In this document: positions 25,687-33,724 of the stretch, piece by piece
Layout: each line of letters starts with the position of its first letter
Numbering within the stretch: the stretch's first letter is position 1
Assembly (NCBI GenBank): GCA_024401975.1
Contig: JAKSKB010000007.1
Location: 1-39,555, forward strand
DNA length: 39,555 nt
DNA from: Bacteroidales bacterium
GTDB lineage: Bacteria > Bacteroidota > Bacteroidia > Bacteroidales > UBA932
Direction of reading: 5' to 3'
Translations under genes and position numbers: made by a program
The notes under the pieces: generated by a model
What the model was told of the DNA's origin: nothing
What the model saw: only the letters and a program-made list of their open reading frames with translations
The model's database searches: none

Positions 25687-26331
25687 ATGGCACTGTTTCT
25701 GACAAAAGACCTCGATGATCCCGGCCGATCGCGCCTGGGCGTGTGGAAAATTACTGAAAGCGAAGAAGAGCTTCGCAACATGAGTTCAGTTCCGACTGAC
25801 GAGCTCGAAGAAATCTCATACATCAAAAACGAATCGCTGCGCAAGCAGAAGCTTGCCGTGCGCGCCTTGCTTGATGCAATGTTCGATGACAAGGTATATC
25901 TTTCCCATCACGACAACGGGAAGCCGTACATTGAGAACTGCGCCACGTCCATAAGCATAACGCATACTGAAAAGTACGTAGCCGTAATCCTCAGCGAGAC
26001 AGAGGACGTGGGTATAGACATCGAGTCGCTGGACCGCGATTTTTCAGCGGTGGAGAAAAAAGCCCTTTCCGAAGATGAAATCGATGACCTTGACGATGAC
26101 AAGAGAAATGAGCAGCTTGCCATATACTGGTGCGCAAAGGAGGCCATCTTCAAGATGCAGAGCCAGAATGACGTCAACTTCGCCGAACAGATAGAGATAG
26201 AGCGTTTCCGCCCGAAATCGGACGGGGAGCTTGAAGCCACTTTCATCGACAAGGACGGTTTCGAAGAAGATTTCGACCTCGAATATATGACCTTCGACGG
26301 TCACATTCTGGTCTGGACTGCGGTGTCCTGA
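25687..26331 (+). CDS. 4'-phosphopantetheinyl transferase superfamily protein
   Basis: The 214-residue product shows the two metal- and CoA-binding motifs of Sfp-type transferases: VGIDIES at about residues 102-108 and YWCAKEAIFKM at about 145-155. A preceding SISITHTEKYVAV segment matches the SHS-like region. These enzymes attach phosphopantetheine to acyl- or peptidyl-carrier proteins. No carrier-protein or biosynthetic cluster is nearby, so it probably serves general carrier proteins, possibly as the lineage's holo-ACP synthase. The ATG at 25687 lies 18 nt after its -7 box. It converges on the EnvC-like gene with a 5-bp gap. Confidence 0.87.
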   Translation: MALFLTKDLDDPGRSRLGVWKITESEEELRNMSSVPTDELEEISYIKNESLRKQKLAVRALLDAMFDDKVYLSHHDNGKPYIENCATSISITHTEKYVAVILSETEDVGIDIESLDRDFSAVEKKALSEDEIDDLDDDKRNEQLAIYWCAKEAIFKMQSQNDVNFAEQIEIERFRPKSDGELEATFIDKDGFEEDFDLEYMTFDGHILVWTAVS

Positions 26332-26336
26332 ACCGT

Positions 26337-27500
26337 TCAGTCCAAAGGACGGAGCCAGATTTCCGGATCCCGGGGGAGCGTCTTGTCATCCCATATCTCA
26401 AAATGGAATACGGTCTCACCGTTGATTGTGTCCACTGTGCCAAGTTCCTGCCCCGTTTTCACTTTCTCCCCGCGCTTGACGTACACGTCCTTTATTTTGG
26501 CATACAGGGTGAAATAGTTGCCGTGCTGGACGAGCACGCACTGATGATATCCCGGCAAAACAGTAATCTGCGCCACCTCCCCATTGAACACGGCCTTGAC
26601 TTTCGCGGATTTCGGGACAGCGAGGGTGACACCGTTGTTGTCGGGAAGTTTGAGTGACTTGAATACGGGGTGAAACTGCTTTCCGAAATGCGCCACCACG
26701 GACCCGCTTACGGGCCAGGGAAGTTTTCCTTTGTTGGCTACGAAATCCTTCGCGAGAGTATAATCGACCGGTTTGCCCGGCTTTTTCGCACCGCCTATGG
26801 CTTTCTTTATCTCCTTTTCCAAAGCCACGGCCTGGTTTTTCTTATTGGAAAGTTCTTTCTGATACTTGCTTTTCTCCTTTTTCAACTTGGCCGTGAGAGC
26901 CTTTGCTTCCTTCTCTTCCGATACAAGTTTGTTGACGTCTTTCTGACGTTGTTCCCGCACTCTGGCTTCTTCTCCACGAAGGCTGACAAGTCTCGCTTTC
27001 TCCACGTCCAGTGAATCCCGGAGCCGCTGTATGGCCTTTGCCTGGGTGTTCATCTGCGTGGATATGTTGCGGAAATAACCGTAACGCCTCATCCCCTGCG
27101 ACAAATTGTCGCTCGCAAGAATGTACATATACCATTTGCGGGCATCCCTGTTCTTGTATGCACTTTTCACCATACGCCCGAAATACAAGGTCATCGTGTC
27201 CAGCTGGGACTTCGCTTTGTCCATCTCCTTCTGGCAGACGTCTATCTGACGGTTGAGCTTCGATATTATGACATCGGATTCAGCCACCAGCGCCTTCCTT
27301 GCCTTCACTTTCCCCTGAACGAGAGTGAGTTTGTTGAGAGCGCTTGCGCTCTTGCCTGCGTTTTCCTTCAACTGCTTGTCCAGGATGGCTATTTCACGCT
27401 CAAGACGCTCTTTCCTGCTCTGCTGCTCCTTTGTCTGGGCGAGAGCCGGACTCTGCATCGCTGCGACAAGGACTGCGACTATGATGACTTTCAGGTTCAT
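26337..27500 (-). CDS. EnvC-like murein hydrolase activator (degenerate LytM/M23 domain)
   Basis: This 387-residue periplasmic protein has a signal peptide ending at ALAQ, then about 230 residues of coiled coil rich in Lys, Glu and Gln (residues 22-255). A C-terminal M23/LytM domain follows (WPVSGSVVAHFG to the end). Catalytic metal residues of active M23 enzymes look lost: the usual HxGxD region reads KLPDNNGVTL, and the HGNxxTLYxH motif reads HGNYFTLYAK. That pattern fits EnvC-type proteins, which bind and activate N-acetylmuramoyl-L-alanine amidases during cell separation. It overlaps the TPR gene stop by one base (TAATG), indicating coupled translation and a shared role at the envelope. 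Confidence 0.88.
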   Translation of the reverse strand: MNLKVIIVAVLVAAMQSPALAQTKEQQSRKERLEREIAILDKQLKENAGKSASALNKLTLVQGKVKARKALVAESDVIISKLNRQIDVCQKEMDKAKSQLDTMTLYFGRMVKSAYKNRDARKWYMYILASDNLSQGMRRYGYFRNISTQMNTQAKAIQRLRDSLDVEKARLVSLRGEEARVREQRQKDVNKLVSEEKEAKALTAKLKKEKSKYQKELSNKKNQAVALEKEIKKAIGGAKKPGKPVDYTLAKDFVANKGKLPWPVSGSVVAHFGKQFHPVFKSLKLPDNNGVTLAVPKSAKVKAVFNGEVAQITVLPGYHQCVLVQHGNYFTLYAKIKDVYVKRGEKVKTGQELGTVDTINGETVFHFEIWDDKTLPRDPEIWLRPLD

Positions 27501-29200
27501 TATTTTCTTATTGAGGACATACGTTCTTCTATTCTGCTCTCAAGGTCAGGGATTTCCCCACCCTTGTTCTTGGAGACAGCCATATTCCAATACACTTTGG
27601 CGAGATCGAATTCCCCGAGGGCATAGAGCACTTCGGCATAATGATCCAGGATGGTTGCCTCCTCCTTGCCGCCGTACAGCATCGCACGTTTGAAATGGGT
27701 CTTCGCTTCCTTGCATTGCCCGCGCAGGTACAATATCCATCCGAGCGTATCGAGATACGTGGCGTTGTCAGGTTCCTTTTCCACCGCAGTACGGCTCATC
27801 TGTTCGGCTTTCTTCATATTGCGGCCTTCCAGGCACAGGTAGTAAGCGTAATTGTTGAGGACGGCGGCGTTGGAAGAATCGAGTTTCAGCGCCTTTTCGT
27901 AGGTCTTGTAGGCCTTCGCGGAGTTGCCGAGGAGATGATACAAATCCCCCATTCCGGCGTAGGTGTCGGTCAGGACTTCCTTGTCACCCGGGAATCCCGC
28001 CACAATCCTCTCGTACTCGGATATGGCTGATGGATAGTCCTGGAGATTGTAGAAGGCGAAACTTTTCATCTTGAGGAAATCCGCTTCTTCCGGAAAATCC
28101 CCGAAACCCTGTTCCGACTCGCTCAGCAGGGCCGTCCAGTTCCGGGAAGATACCAAGTACTGGATATAAATCAAACGGGCCGAAAGGCTTTCCGGGTAAA
28201 GGTTCCTGTTCTTCGAGAAACATTCTCCCGCCTTTATCTGACGCTCCGTTGCATAGTAATATGAGCCTGCTGTCTGCAGCACGGTGCTGTCATTGGGAGC
28301 GCAAGACCGGTACACGGACATCAGAGTGTCCAGATGCGGCAGGAAATTCCTGATGAAATTGGGGTCTGAATGCTGGAGAAGGGAAGTGACGTAACGCGTC
28401 TTCTCCTCCGTTCCTGCCGTCCCGGCTGCCAGAAATTCTCCGGCGGCTTCGAAGAAGCGCGGATAATCCCTGCGCATTCTGTACACTTCAGATTTACCCA
28501 GCAGTGCCGGAGCATACAGAGGTTCGCAGGCAAGGGCGTCACCATAATATCTGAGTGCAAGCGAATCTTCATACCGTGAAAGTTTTGCGTCGCCCATCAC
28601 GGACAGCACTTGCGCAGAGGTGTAATCCCTGTTGAATTCTTCCAGCGAGGCGAATGCTTCCTCTTCCTTTCCTGTCTGGCTGAGCACGTTGTAACGTACC
28701 ATTGCTACCATCTCGCTCTTTCCGGCGACTGCGTCTATCTCAGCGAGAGTATTCAGAATGCTGTCGGGCTTGCCGAGTTCACCGTAGAGGCTGACAAGCG
28801 AGTAGTAGAGATTGACGTTCTTCGGGAAATCTTTCAGAAGCTCTTCGTAAACCTCAACGGCGAGTTCCGGGCGGGACGTGGCTGCGTACAGCACCGCCAG
28901 ACGTTCCCTGTACCAGAAATTGCCGGAATCAAGGGAAACGGCCCGCTTGAGGGACCGTTCCGCATCTTCGAGGTTGCCGAGATAAAAATCGCAGAGCCCC
29001 AGATAATAGAAGGATGCATCGTTGTTTCCGGAAAGGGACGTCAGGGATAGAAGCCGGTCACGGGCACCGGCATAATCACCTTCATTATACAATGATACGG
29101 CATCGACCAGAAGCGCGTCCGTTTCCGCATTGTCTGGAGCGGCCGGCAGGATAAAGGCGGATATCAAAGCCGCGATGGCTGAGATTGCAAATTTCTTCAT
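27500..29200 (-). CDS. Secreted tetratricopeptide-repeat protein
   Basis: The 566-residue product has a signal peptide (MKKFAISAIAALISAF, cleaved near ILPAAP). The rest is built of TPR units, for example the run from DASFYYLGLCDFYLGNLEDA near residue 65 and a dense C-terminal set (SAKAYKTYEKALKLDSSNAA, then NATYLDTLGWILYLRGQCKEA). TPRs are protein-binding scaffolds, so a periplasmic assembly role is likely. No enzymatic domain is seen. The downstream EnvC-like gene overlaps it by one base. From memory, other Bacteroidales often have a TPR gene, a DUF4292 gene and an M23/EnvC gene in series; no DUF4292 gene lies between them here. Confidence 0.85.
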   Translation of the reverse strand: MKKFAISAIAALISAFILPAAPDNAETDALLVDAVSLYNEGDYAGARDRLLSLTSLSGNNDASFYYLGLCDFYLGNLEDAERSLKRAVSLDSGNFWYRERLAVLYAATSRPELAVEVYEELLKDFPKNVNLYYSLVSLYGELGKPDSILNTLAEIDAVAGKSEMVAMVRYNVLSQTGKEEEAFASLEEFNRDYTSAQVLSVMGDAKLSRYEDSLALRYYGDALACEPLYAPALLGKSEVYRMRRDYPRFFEAAGEFLAAGTAGTEEKTRYVTSLLQHSDPNFIRNFLPHLDTLMSVYRSCAPNDSTVLQTAGSYYYATERQIKAGECFSKNRNLYPESLSARLIYIQYLVSSRNWTALLSESEQGFGDFPEEADFLKMKSFAFYNLQDYPSAISEYERIVAGFPGDKEVLTDTYAGMGDLYHLLGNSAKAYKTYEKALKLDSSNAAVLNNYAYYLCLEGRNMKKAEQMSRTAVEKEPDNATYLDTLGWILYLRGQCKEAKTHFKRAMLYGGKEEATILDHYAEVLYALGEFDLAKVYWNMAVSKNKGGEIPDLESRIEERMSSIRK

Positions 29201-29214
29201 ACGACTGTGAACTA

Positions 29215-29222
29215 CAAAAATA
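29215..29222 (-). promoter_or_regulatory. -7 box of the TPR-envC operon
   Basis: TATTTTTG on the minus strand fits TAnnTTTG and lies 14 nt before the ATG at 29200. No well-placed -33 TTG is evident. Confidence 0.5.
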
Positions 29223-29280
29223 GTACAATTTCAAAGTTTTTTGTCTATTTTCGTGTTGATTTGAAATTAAAAGGTGAAGT

Positions 29281-29853
29281 ATGCAACATTTCAAGTGGAA
29301 TCTGCATCTTTACTCTCGGGAAACGGATGACGAATCCGGATTGATAAGGCATTGTCTCGAAGGCGATGCCCGTGCGCAAAAGGCGTTATACAACGTTCTG
29401 GCGCCGAAGATGTTTTCCGTGTGCTTACGATATGCCGGAGACAGGCAGGCTGCGGAAGACATTCTTCAGGACGGATTCGTCACGTTGTTTTCAAAATTGG
29501 ACACTTATTCCGGAGAAGGTTCGTTCGAAGGATGGGCCCGCAAGATCTTTGTCAACACTGCGCTTATGAGTCTCAGGAAAAATGACCTGCTCAGGGAGAG
29601 CGAAGACATCGACACCGCGTGGAATATCAGCGGGGGAGACGTTCCGGCCATCCGGCAAATCACATACAAGGAATTGATGAAATGCATAGGAGAGCTCCCT
29701 GCAGGATACAGGACCGTGTTCAATATGTATGTAGTGGAGGGTTACAGCCACAAGGAAATAGGAGAAGCCCTCGGCATCTCCGAGAATACGTCAAGGTCAC
29801 AGCTCCAGAGAGCTCGCGTGATGTTGCAAAAGAAAATTGGAAAAGAAGAGTGA
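29281..29853 (+). CDS. ECF-type RNA polymerase sigma factor
   Basis: This 190-residue sigma factor has region 2 at about residues 35-100 (RYAGDRQAAEDILQDGFVTLF, then EGWARKIFVNTALMSLRK). Region 4 follows at about 135-185 (LPAGYRTVFNMYVVEGYSHKEIGEALGISE), with a clear helix-turn-helix. It redirects RNA polymerase to an unknown stress or envelope regulon. The gene is followed after 8 bp by a membrane protein with anti-sigma features. The upstream region has TATTTTCG at about 29245, a weak match to the housekeeping box. Autoregulation is possible but not demonstrable here. Confidence 0.95.
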   Translation: MQHFKWNLHLYSRETDDESGLIRHCLEGDARAQKALYNVLAPKMFSVCLRYAGDRQAAEDILQDGFVTLFSKLDTYSGEGSFEGWARKIFVNTALMSLRKNDLLRESEDIDTAWNISGGDVPAIRQITYKELMKCIGELPAGYRTVFNMYVVEGYSHKEIGEALGISENTSRSQLQRARVMLQKKIGKEE

Positions 29854-29861
29854 AGAACAGA

Positions 29862-31103
29862 ATGTCAGAAAATATGGGCGGGGATTTCGACCTTCAGGTC
29901 AGAGAACTGCTGAAGGACGCGCGTGAGGAAGTGCCTGCGAGCGTCTGGAAGGCCGTCAGCTCCCGTCTGGAACAGAACGGCGCGGTCCTTTGGTGGAGGC
30001 GCGCGGGGTGGGCGTTCGCTATGGCGGCCATGTTCGCCGTGGCTCTCATCCTCATAATGCCTGGCTCGGAGAAGGACCGGACTTCACAGGAACCGCGGCT
30101 CGCCGAGACTTCACAGGCAACTCCGCAAGCGGTCCCTCAGGAGCCCGTAGAGGAGTTCGTGCAGGAATCAACGATGCTTGCGGATGCCACTGAGACTGTG
30201 AATGCGGCCTCGCAGGAATCGCGACCCGCCGGGACTTCACAGGCAACTCTGCAAGCGGCCCCTCAGGAGCCCGTAGAGGAGTTCGTGCAGGAATCAACGA
30301 TGCTTGCGGATGCCACTGAGACCGTGAGTGGAGAAACGTCACCGACCGTATGTAAGGACAAAAAGGCGGAGGAGAGGACGGATGACGCGTCATCCGGAGC
30401 CGCCGTCATCTCCGAAGACAGAGGATTCCACTGGGCCGAAGATACTGACGGGAAATCCGGTCGCAAGCCTGTGAGCATAAGCCTCAACGGTTCCTTTGCC
30501 GCCAACAAGAGTCCCGTCAGATTCCCGACCAGTACAATTATGGGGTCTCCCACGACAGTCAACAAGGGCATAAATGAAGTGTCCGAATCCAGACTGGGAA
30601 TACCTTTCTCCGTGGGAATAGGGGTACGATGGACAATCTCGCCGAGGTTGTTCATCGGCACAGGCATCGATTATTCCCTTCTCACAAGAAGATTTACGGG
30701 GGATTTCTATCCCGAATCTCAGGGAAGTCCCGTACACAATGCCGACATATTCCATTCGCTGAGTTACGTAGGCATTCCCCTGAACGTCTATTTCGCCATA
30801 ATCGACAGCACTCCTGTCTGCTTCTATGCATACGGGGGAGCGGAGGTAGAGAGAGCCGTGGCCAACAGATACAATATCACTCAGGGTAATTTCAACGCCG
30901 CGTATAAGGAAAACGTCAACGGGGTGCAAATGTCTGCGCAACTTGGTCTGGGAGTTGAATTCAGGCTGACCGATTTCCTCGGATTGTACATAGATCCGGC
31001 TATGAAATTCTATTTCGACTGCAGCCAACCCCGCAGCGTGAGAACCTTGCAACCACTTATGTTTACGGCCGAGGCCGGACTGAGGTTCAATCTTAAAAAA
31101 TAA
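29862..31103 (+). CDS. Anti-sigma-like transmembrane protein with outer-membrane-barrel C-terminus
   Basis: The 413-residue protein has a short acidic/basic N-terminus (MSENMGGDFDLQVREL, to about residue 43) and one transmembrane helix (about 47-67, WWRRAGWAFAMAAMFAVALI). A Pro/Gln/Glu-rich linker follows with two tandem 42-residue repeats (75-158). The C-terminus is a beta-barrel-type domain of about 200 residues ending RFNLKK, resembling PorT/OMP-beta families. Position 8 bp after an ECF sigma gene and the N-terminal layout suggest an anti-sigma factor. The barrel could then sense the outer membrane directly. I chose the ATG at 29862; the longer reading from 29619 runs inside the sigma gene. 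A terminator follows. Function is inferred, not proven. Confidence 0.8.
   Translation: MSENMGGDFDLQVRELLKDAREEVPASVWKAVSSRLEQNGAVLWWRRAGWAFAMAAMFAVALILIMPGSEKDRTSQEPRLAETSQATPQAVPQEPVEEFVQESTMLADATETVNAASQESRPAGTSQATLQAAPQEPVEEFVQESTMLADATETVSGETSPTVCKDKKAEERTDDASSGAAVISEDRGFHWAEDTDGKSGRKPVSISLNGSFAANKSPVRFPTSTIMGSPTTVNKGINEVSESRLGIPFSVGIGVRWTISPRLFIGTGIDYSLLTRRFTGDFYPESQGSPVHNADIFHSLSYVGIPLNVYFAIIDSTPVCFYAYGGAEVERAVANRYNITQGNFNAAYKENVNGVQMSAQLGLGVEFRLTDFLGLYIDPAMKFYFDCSQPRSVRTLQPLMFTAEAGLRFNLKK
30084..30335 (+). repeat. Two 126-bp in-frame tandem repeats
   Basis: Copies at 30084-30209 and 30210-30335 encode 42 residues each, with the common core PQEPVEEFVQESTMLADATE and only a few substitutions. 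They lengthen the periplasmic linker of the anti-sigma-like protein. Copy number may vary by slippage or recombination. Confidence 0.92.
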
Positions 31104-31132
31104 TTTTCTAAAAAAACGGAAAATTGTGACGG

Positions 31133-31171
31133 AATCCCGATTCCCGGGCGAGGGAATGCGGGATTTATTCT
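31133..31171 (+). terminator. Terminator of the sigma/anti-sigma operon
   Basis: AATCCCG-ATTCCC, a 6-nt loop and GGGAAT-G-CGGGATT form a 13-bp stem with one bulged G (31133-31165). A T-rich stretch (TATTCTTTTT) follows. It ends 30 bp before the start of the next gene, whose promoter-like TTTATTTG box lies in the tail. Confidence 0.75.
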
Positions 31172-31197
31172 TTTTATTTGCAGAAAACTTTAAGACT

Positions 31198-32460
31198 ATG
31201 AAAAACCTGTTTTTCACTGCGGTTTGCACCGCAGCTCTTGCCATTACGGGATGCGAGATTCTGAATCCCAGCTCCAGAACCGGTTTCACTCCATCCCTGC
31301 ACGGAGGGAATGCCTATGTCAACGGAGACAACTATCTGGTATGCGGTCCCGGAGTCTATGTCACCGCCATATCCTACAAAGGGGATTATGACTGGAGAAA
31401 GGACGATGAGTACGGCCGCGTCAAGGGCTCCGTAAAAGTGTTCAGCGGGGACGAGATGATACTGGAACTCCCTGCGGGGATTGGAACGGAGATAAGTCTT
31501 GACGCTGACAAGCATCATTTTATCGACGGACATCTTTATACGACCTTCGCTTCCGACAGTGAGACCGTAATCAAGAAGGACGGCAACGAATTCATCCGCT
31601 ACAAAGGAGCGGAGGACATAAAGGGGATGATCATAAAGGACGGTGACTTCTATTCTCTAGGTCAGAAGACCGTCGGAACCGGAGGTTTCTCGCTGAGAAA
31701 AAACGGGGATCCGTTGTTGATTAGGGACAGCGGTACAATCTGGGGAAGTTTTTCAGACCCGGCATACGCGGAAAACGGAGCGTTGTACGAAGACAACGGC
31801 ATACTGTACTATTCCTTTTATACATCATACCGTGAAGGCGCATCGACCCAGGAGAGACATTGGTTCCTGGGGAAGAATCAGAGCATATCCGAAATATGGC
31901 TGGAAGGATACATCAAGAATCTTTACGATATGAGAGTGATTAACGGAGAGTTGTACCGGATTGCCTCGATTGCGGATTGTCCTATTGTAGTTTTTTGTGA
32001 AGACTTTCCTTACAGGTTTACCAACGAGGAACTCCTTTTGAACCATATGGACTATTACCGCTTGTTCCCGTTAGGTTCCAGCCCTTATTTTTTCTGCTCC
32101 TTCAGGGGAAAATTCAATGCAAAAAGAACAGCGTGGTGCTCCCTTTGGGATGTATATAAAAGTGTTGACGGTGAAGTGGTCGGCATATACCGGGATGGTA
32201 ACAGATACGCGGCCATATTGAAGGGAGGATTTATTTCGAATGACGCAATCCTGTGGACTTCCTCCGATATAAGTGAAGAATATTTTGACGACAATTACGA
32301 ATTTCAGTCGGCGAAATGCGGGGCGTATGCCAACGGGGGAATCTATGTCGCCCTCAATCCGAAATCGGAAGAAGACGACCCTATCCTGTGGTCGCACATA
32401 GGCACACTCAAATACAAGGGGCTCAACGGAATACTGACTGGAGTCAAAGTGCTGAAATAA
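31198..32460 (+). CDS. Putative lipoprotein of unknown function
   Basis: This 420-residue protein has a lipobox (AITGC, Cys19) after a short hydrophobic signal (MKNLFFTAVCTAALAITGC). The mature part is rich in Tyr, Asp, Gly and short repeated turn-strand patterns (NGDNYLVCGPGVYV, DGNEFIRYKGAED, NGALYEDNGILYYSF), which suggests a beta-propeller-like or repeat-strand fold. No family was recognised. I chose the ATG at 31198 for the signal peptide. The gene follows the sigma operon terminator, may use a weak TTTATTTG box at about 31173-31180, and converges on tsaE with a 6-bp gap. Its adjacency to the sigma gene makes it a possible member of that regulon, but nothing in the sequence shows this. 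Confidence 0.78.
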   Translation: MKNLFFTAVCTAALAITGCEILNPSSRTGFTPSLHGGNAYVNGDNYLVCGPGVYVTAISYKGDYDWRKDDEYGRVKGSVKVFSGDEMILELPAGIGTEISLDADKHHFIDGHLYTTFASDSETVIKKDGNEFIRYKGAEDIKGMIIKDGDFYSLGQKTVGTGGFSLRKNGDPLLIRDSGTIWGSFSDPAYAENGALYEDNGILYYSFYTSYREGASTQERHWFLGKNQSISEIWLEGYIKNLYDMRVINGELYRIASIADCPIVVFCEDFPYRFTNEELLLNHMDYYRLFPLGSSPYFFCSFRGKFNAKRTAWCSLWDVYKSVDGEVVGIYRDGNRYAAILKGGFISNDAILWTSSDISEEYFDDNYEFQSAKCGAYANGGIYVALNPKSEEDDPILWSHIGTLKYKGLNGILTGVKVLK

Positions 32461-32466
32461 CGGAGG

Positions 32467-32892
32467 TCAGTCCTCCCATTCGAGAATTCTTGCCCCGTCA
32501 GGGGAAATGCTTATATCCACACGCAGAACTTCTTCAGGCAGAATTTCCTCTATCTTTTCGGGCCATTCCATAATGCAGAGAGCCCCGCTGTCGATATAAT
32601 CATAGAATCCTATATCAAGAACCTCTTCGATCTTTTCTATGCGATAGAAGTCGAAGTGGAAGATGGCCGAACCGTCCCCGGCCTTATACTCATTCACTAT
32701 GGAAAACGTGGGAGAACTGACCGCATCTCCGTTGACGCCTAGCGCACGGCACAAGGCGCTGGTGAATGTGGTCTTGCCTCCTCCCATCTCGGCATGGAGG
32801 GCAATGAGTCTGTTTCCTTCGGTCTCTCTGAGAAAGCTCTTTGCGACGTCATCTATCTGTGACAAGTCGCCGACAGTCAGGGAATGCTTCAT
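32467..32892 (-). CDS. tsaE: tRNA threonylcarbamoyladenosine biosynthesis ATPase
   Basis: This 141-residue P-loop ATPase is needed for t6A37 formation with TsaB, TsaC and TsaD. It has the Walker A variant AEMGGGKTTF at about residue 35, VSSPTFSIVNEY, and the FHFDFYRI region that follows in the family. A C-terminal IMEWPEKIEEILPEE matches TsaE. Its -7 box TATATTTG at 32900-32907 (minus) ends 7 nt before the ATG. Its stop faces the lipoprotein gene. Repeat locus C lies directly upstream of the promoter. Confidence 0.95.
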   Translation of the reverse strand: MKHSLTVGDLSQIDDVAKSFLRETEGNRLIALHAEMGGGKTTFTSALCRALGVNGDAVSSPTFSIVNEYKAGDGSAIFHFDFYRIEKIEEVLDIGFYDYIDSGALCIMEWPEKIEEILPEEVLRVDISISPDGARILEWED

Positions 32893-32899
32893 ATTTTGG

Positions 32900-32907
32900 C
32901 AAATATA
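32900..32907 (-). promoter_or_regulatory. -7 box of tsaE, near-leaderless geometry
   Basis: TATATTTG on the minus strand is followed by 7 nt (CCAAAAT) before the tsaE ATG at 32892. No -33 TTG is seen at 19-21 bp. Confidence 0.6.
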
Positions 32908-32938
32908 GGGATAATATCACCTGTTCATCACACGACAG

Positions 32939-33017
32939 TGCAAGCGACATACCCCACCGGGGCAGTTAGGCCAGCAGCGGGAGTAAGACAAAAGAGGTTG
33001 GCCAAAAAGTCAACCCC
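32939..33017 (+). repeat. Dispersed intergenic repeat, locus C (decayed)
   Basis: This shorter, diverged copy keeps the order GCAAGCGACATACCCCACCG, then GGCAG, then CCAGCAGCGGGAGTAAGAC and the GGTTG/GTCAACCCC hairpin region. It carries several substitutions relative to loci A, B and D, including TAG in the frame that is open elsewhere. It points at the 3' end of the barrel gene at 33028, opposite to that gene's direction. Confidence 0.75.
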
Positions 33018-33027
33018 GTGTCAGGTT

Positions 33028-33708
33028 CTAGAACATATACAGGATGCCGAAGTTTATTTCCGCCCGGCTGTTGAAGTTCAAGTTGAAGCCACGGGAAATT
33101 CTGTCTTCAGTGTAGCAGTATCTTTCGTTTTCTGTGGTGTTTTCTCCTGTAGTATGGTTCATCATATAGTTGATTCCAAGTAGGTTAAGCTCCGAGAACA
33201 GGGTAACGTGCCTTGATATGTCATAGGTCAGCACCGGGTAGAAAGCCACTTGGAGTTCGTATCCGTGCAGTTTATTTGTCTCATCATCGTAGGAGTCAGG
33301 ATAGGCAATGGAGCTTTTTCTGTTGAAAACTGATCCGAGGAGTTCACCCTGCAGGCAGATGTTGAATCCGTTCGTCCCCCAGACGGAGCGTCTGCCGTAG
33401 AGGGAGATGTCCCATCTGTTTGTCCAGGTACCCAATTTGGAAATACCGTCTTCCTCAGTTCGTATGGCGTGGGAAACAGCAGGTGCGTAAATCAACTTGA
33501 CTCCGGCAGACCACTTGTCATTGAACCTGTAACCTATTTCGGGACCTATGTTGAAGCCGTTGGAGTAATTGTCTTTTTTATCGGATCTCTGTGCGGACAC
33601 CTCAGAGATGGAATAGTGTTGGAAACCGAGAGAGCCGCCCAGGAATATCTGGGCGTTTGCCGTCAGCCCTATCAGTGCTGAAGCAACAATGATAACAAGT
33701 CTTTTCAT
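33028..33708 (-). CDS. Outer-membrane beta-barrel protein (paralogue 2)
   Basis: This 226-residue protein has a signal peptide (MKRLVIIVASALIGLTANAQ) and a probable eight-stranded barrel ending in the aromatic FGILYMF, the usual outer-membrane sorting end. The mature start IFLGGSLGFQHYS is shared with the gene immediately upstream (VFLGGSLGFNYQT), so the two are tandem paralogues. The family resembles OmpW/OMP_b-brl proteins of Bacteroidota, for which no transport function is known to me. It follows its paralogue by 16 bp and is presumably co-transcribed. Repeat locus C abuts its 3' end. Confidence 0.82.
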   Translation of the reverse strand: MKRLVIIVASALIGLTANAQIFLGGSLGFQHYSISEVSAQRSDKKDNYSNGFNIGPEIGYRFNDKWSAGVKLIYAPAVSHAIRTEEDGISKLGTWTNRWDISLYGRRSVWGTNGFNICLQGELLGSVFNRKSSIAYPDSYDDETNKLHGYELQVAFYPVLTYDISRHVTLFSELNLLGINYMMNHTTGENTTENERYCYTEDRISRGFNLNFNSRAEINFGILYMF

Positions 33709-33724
33709 TGCCGTTCAGTATTGC

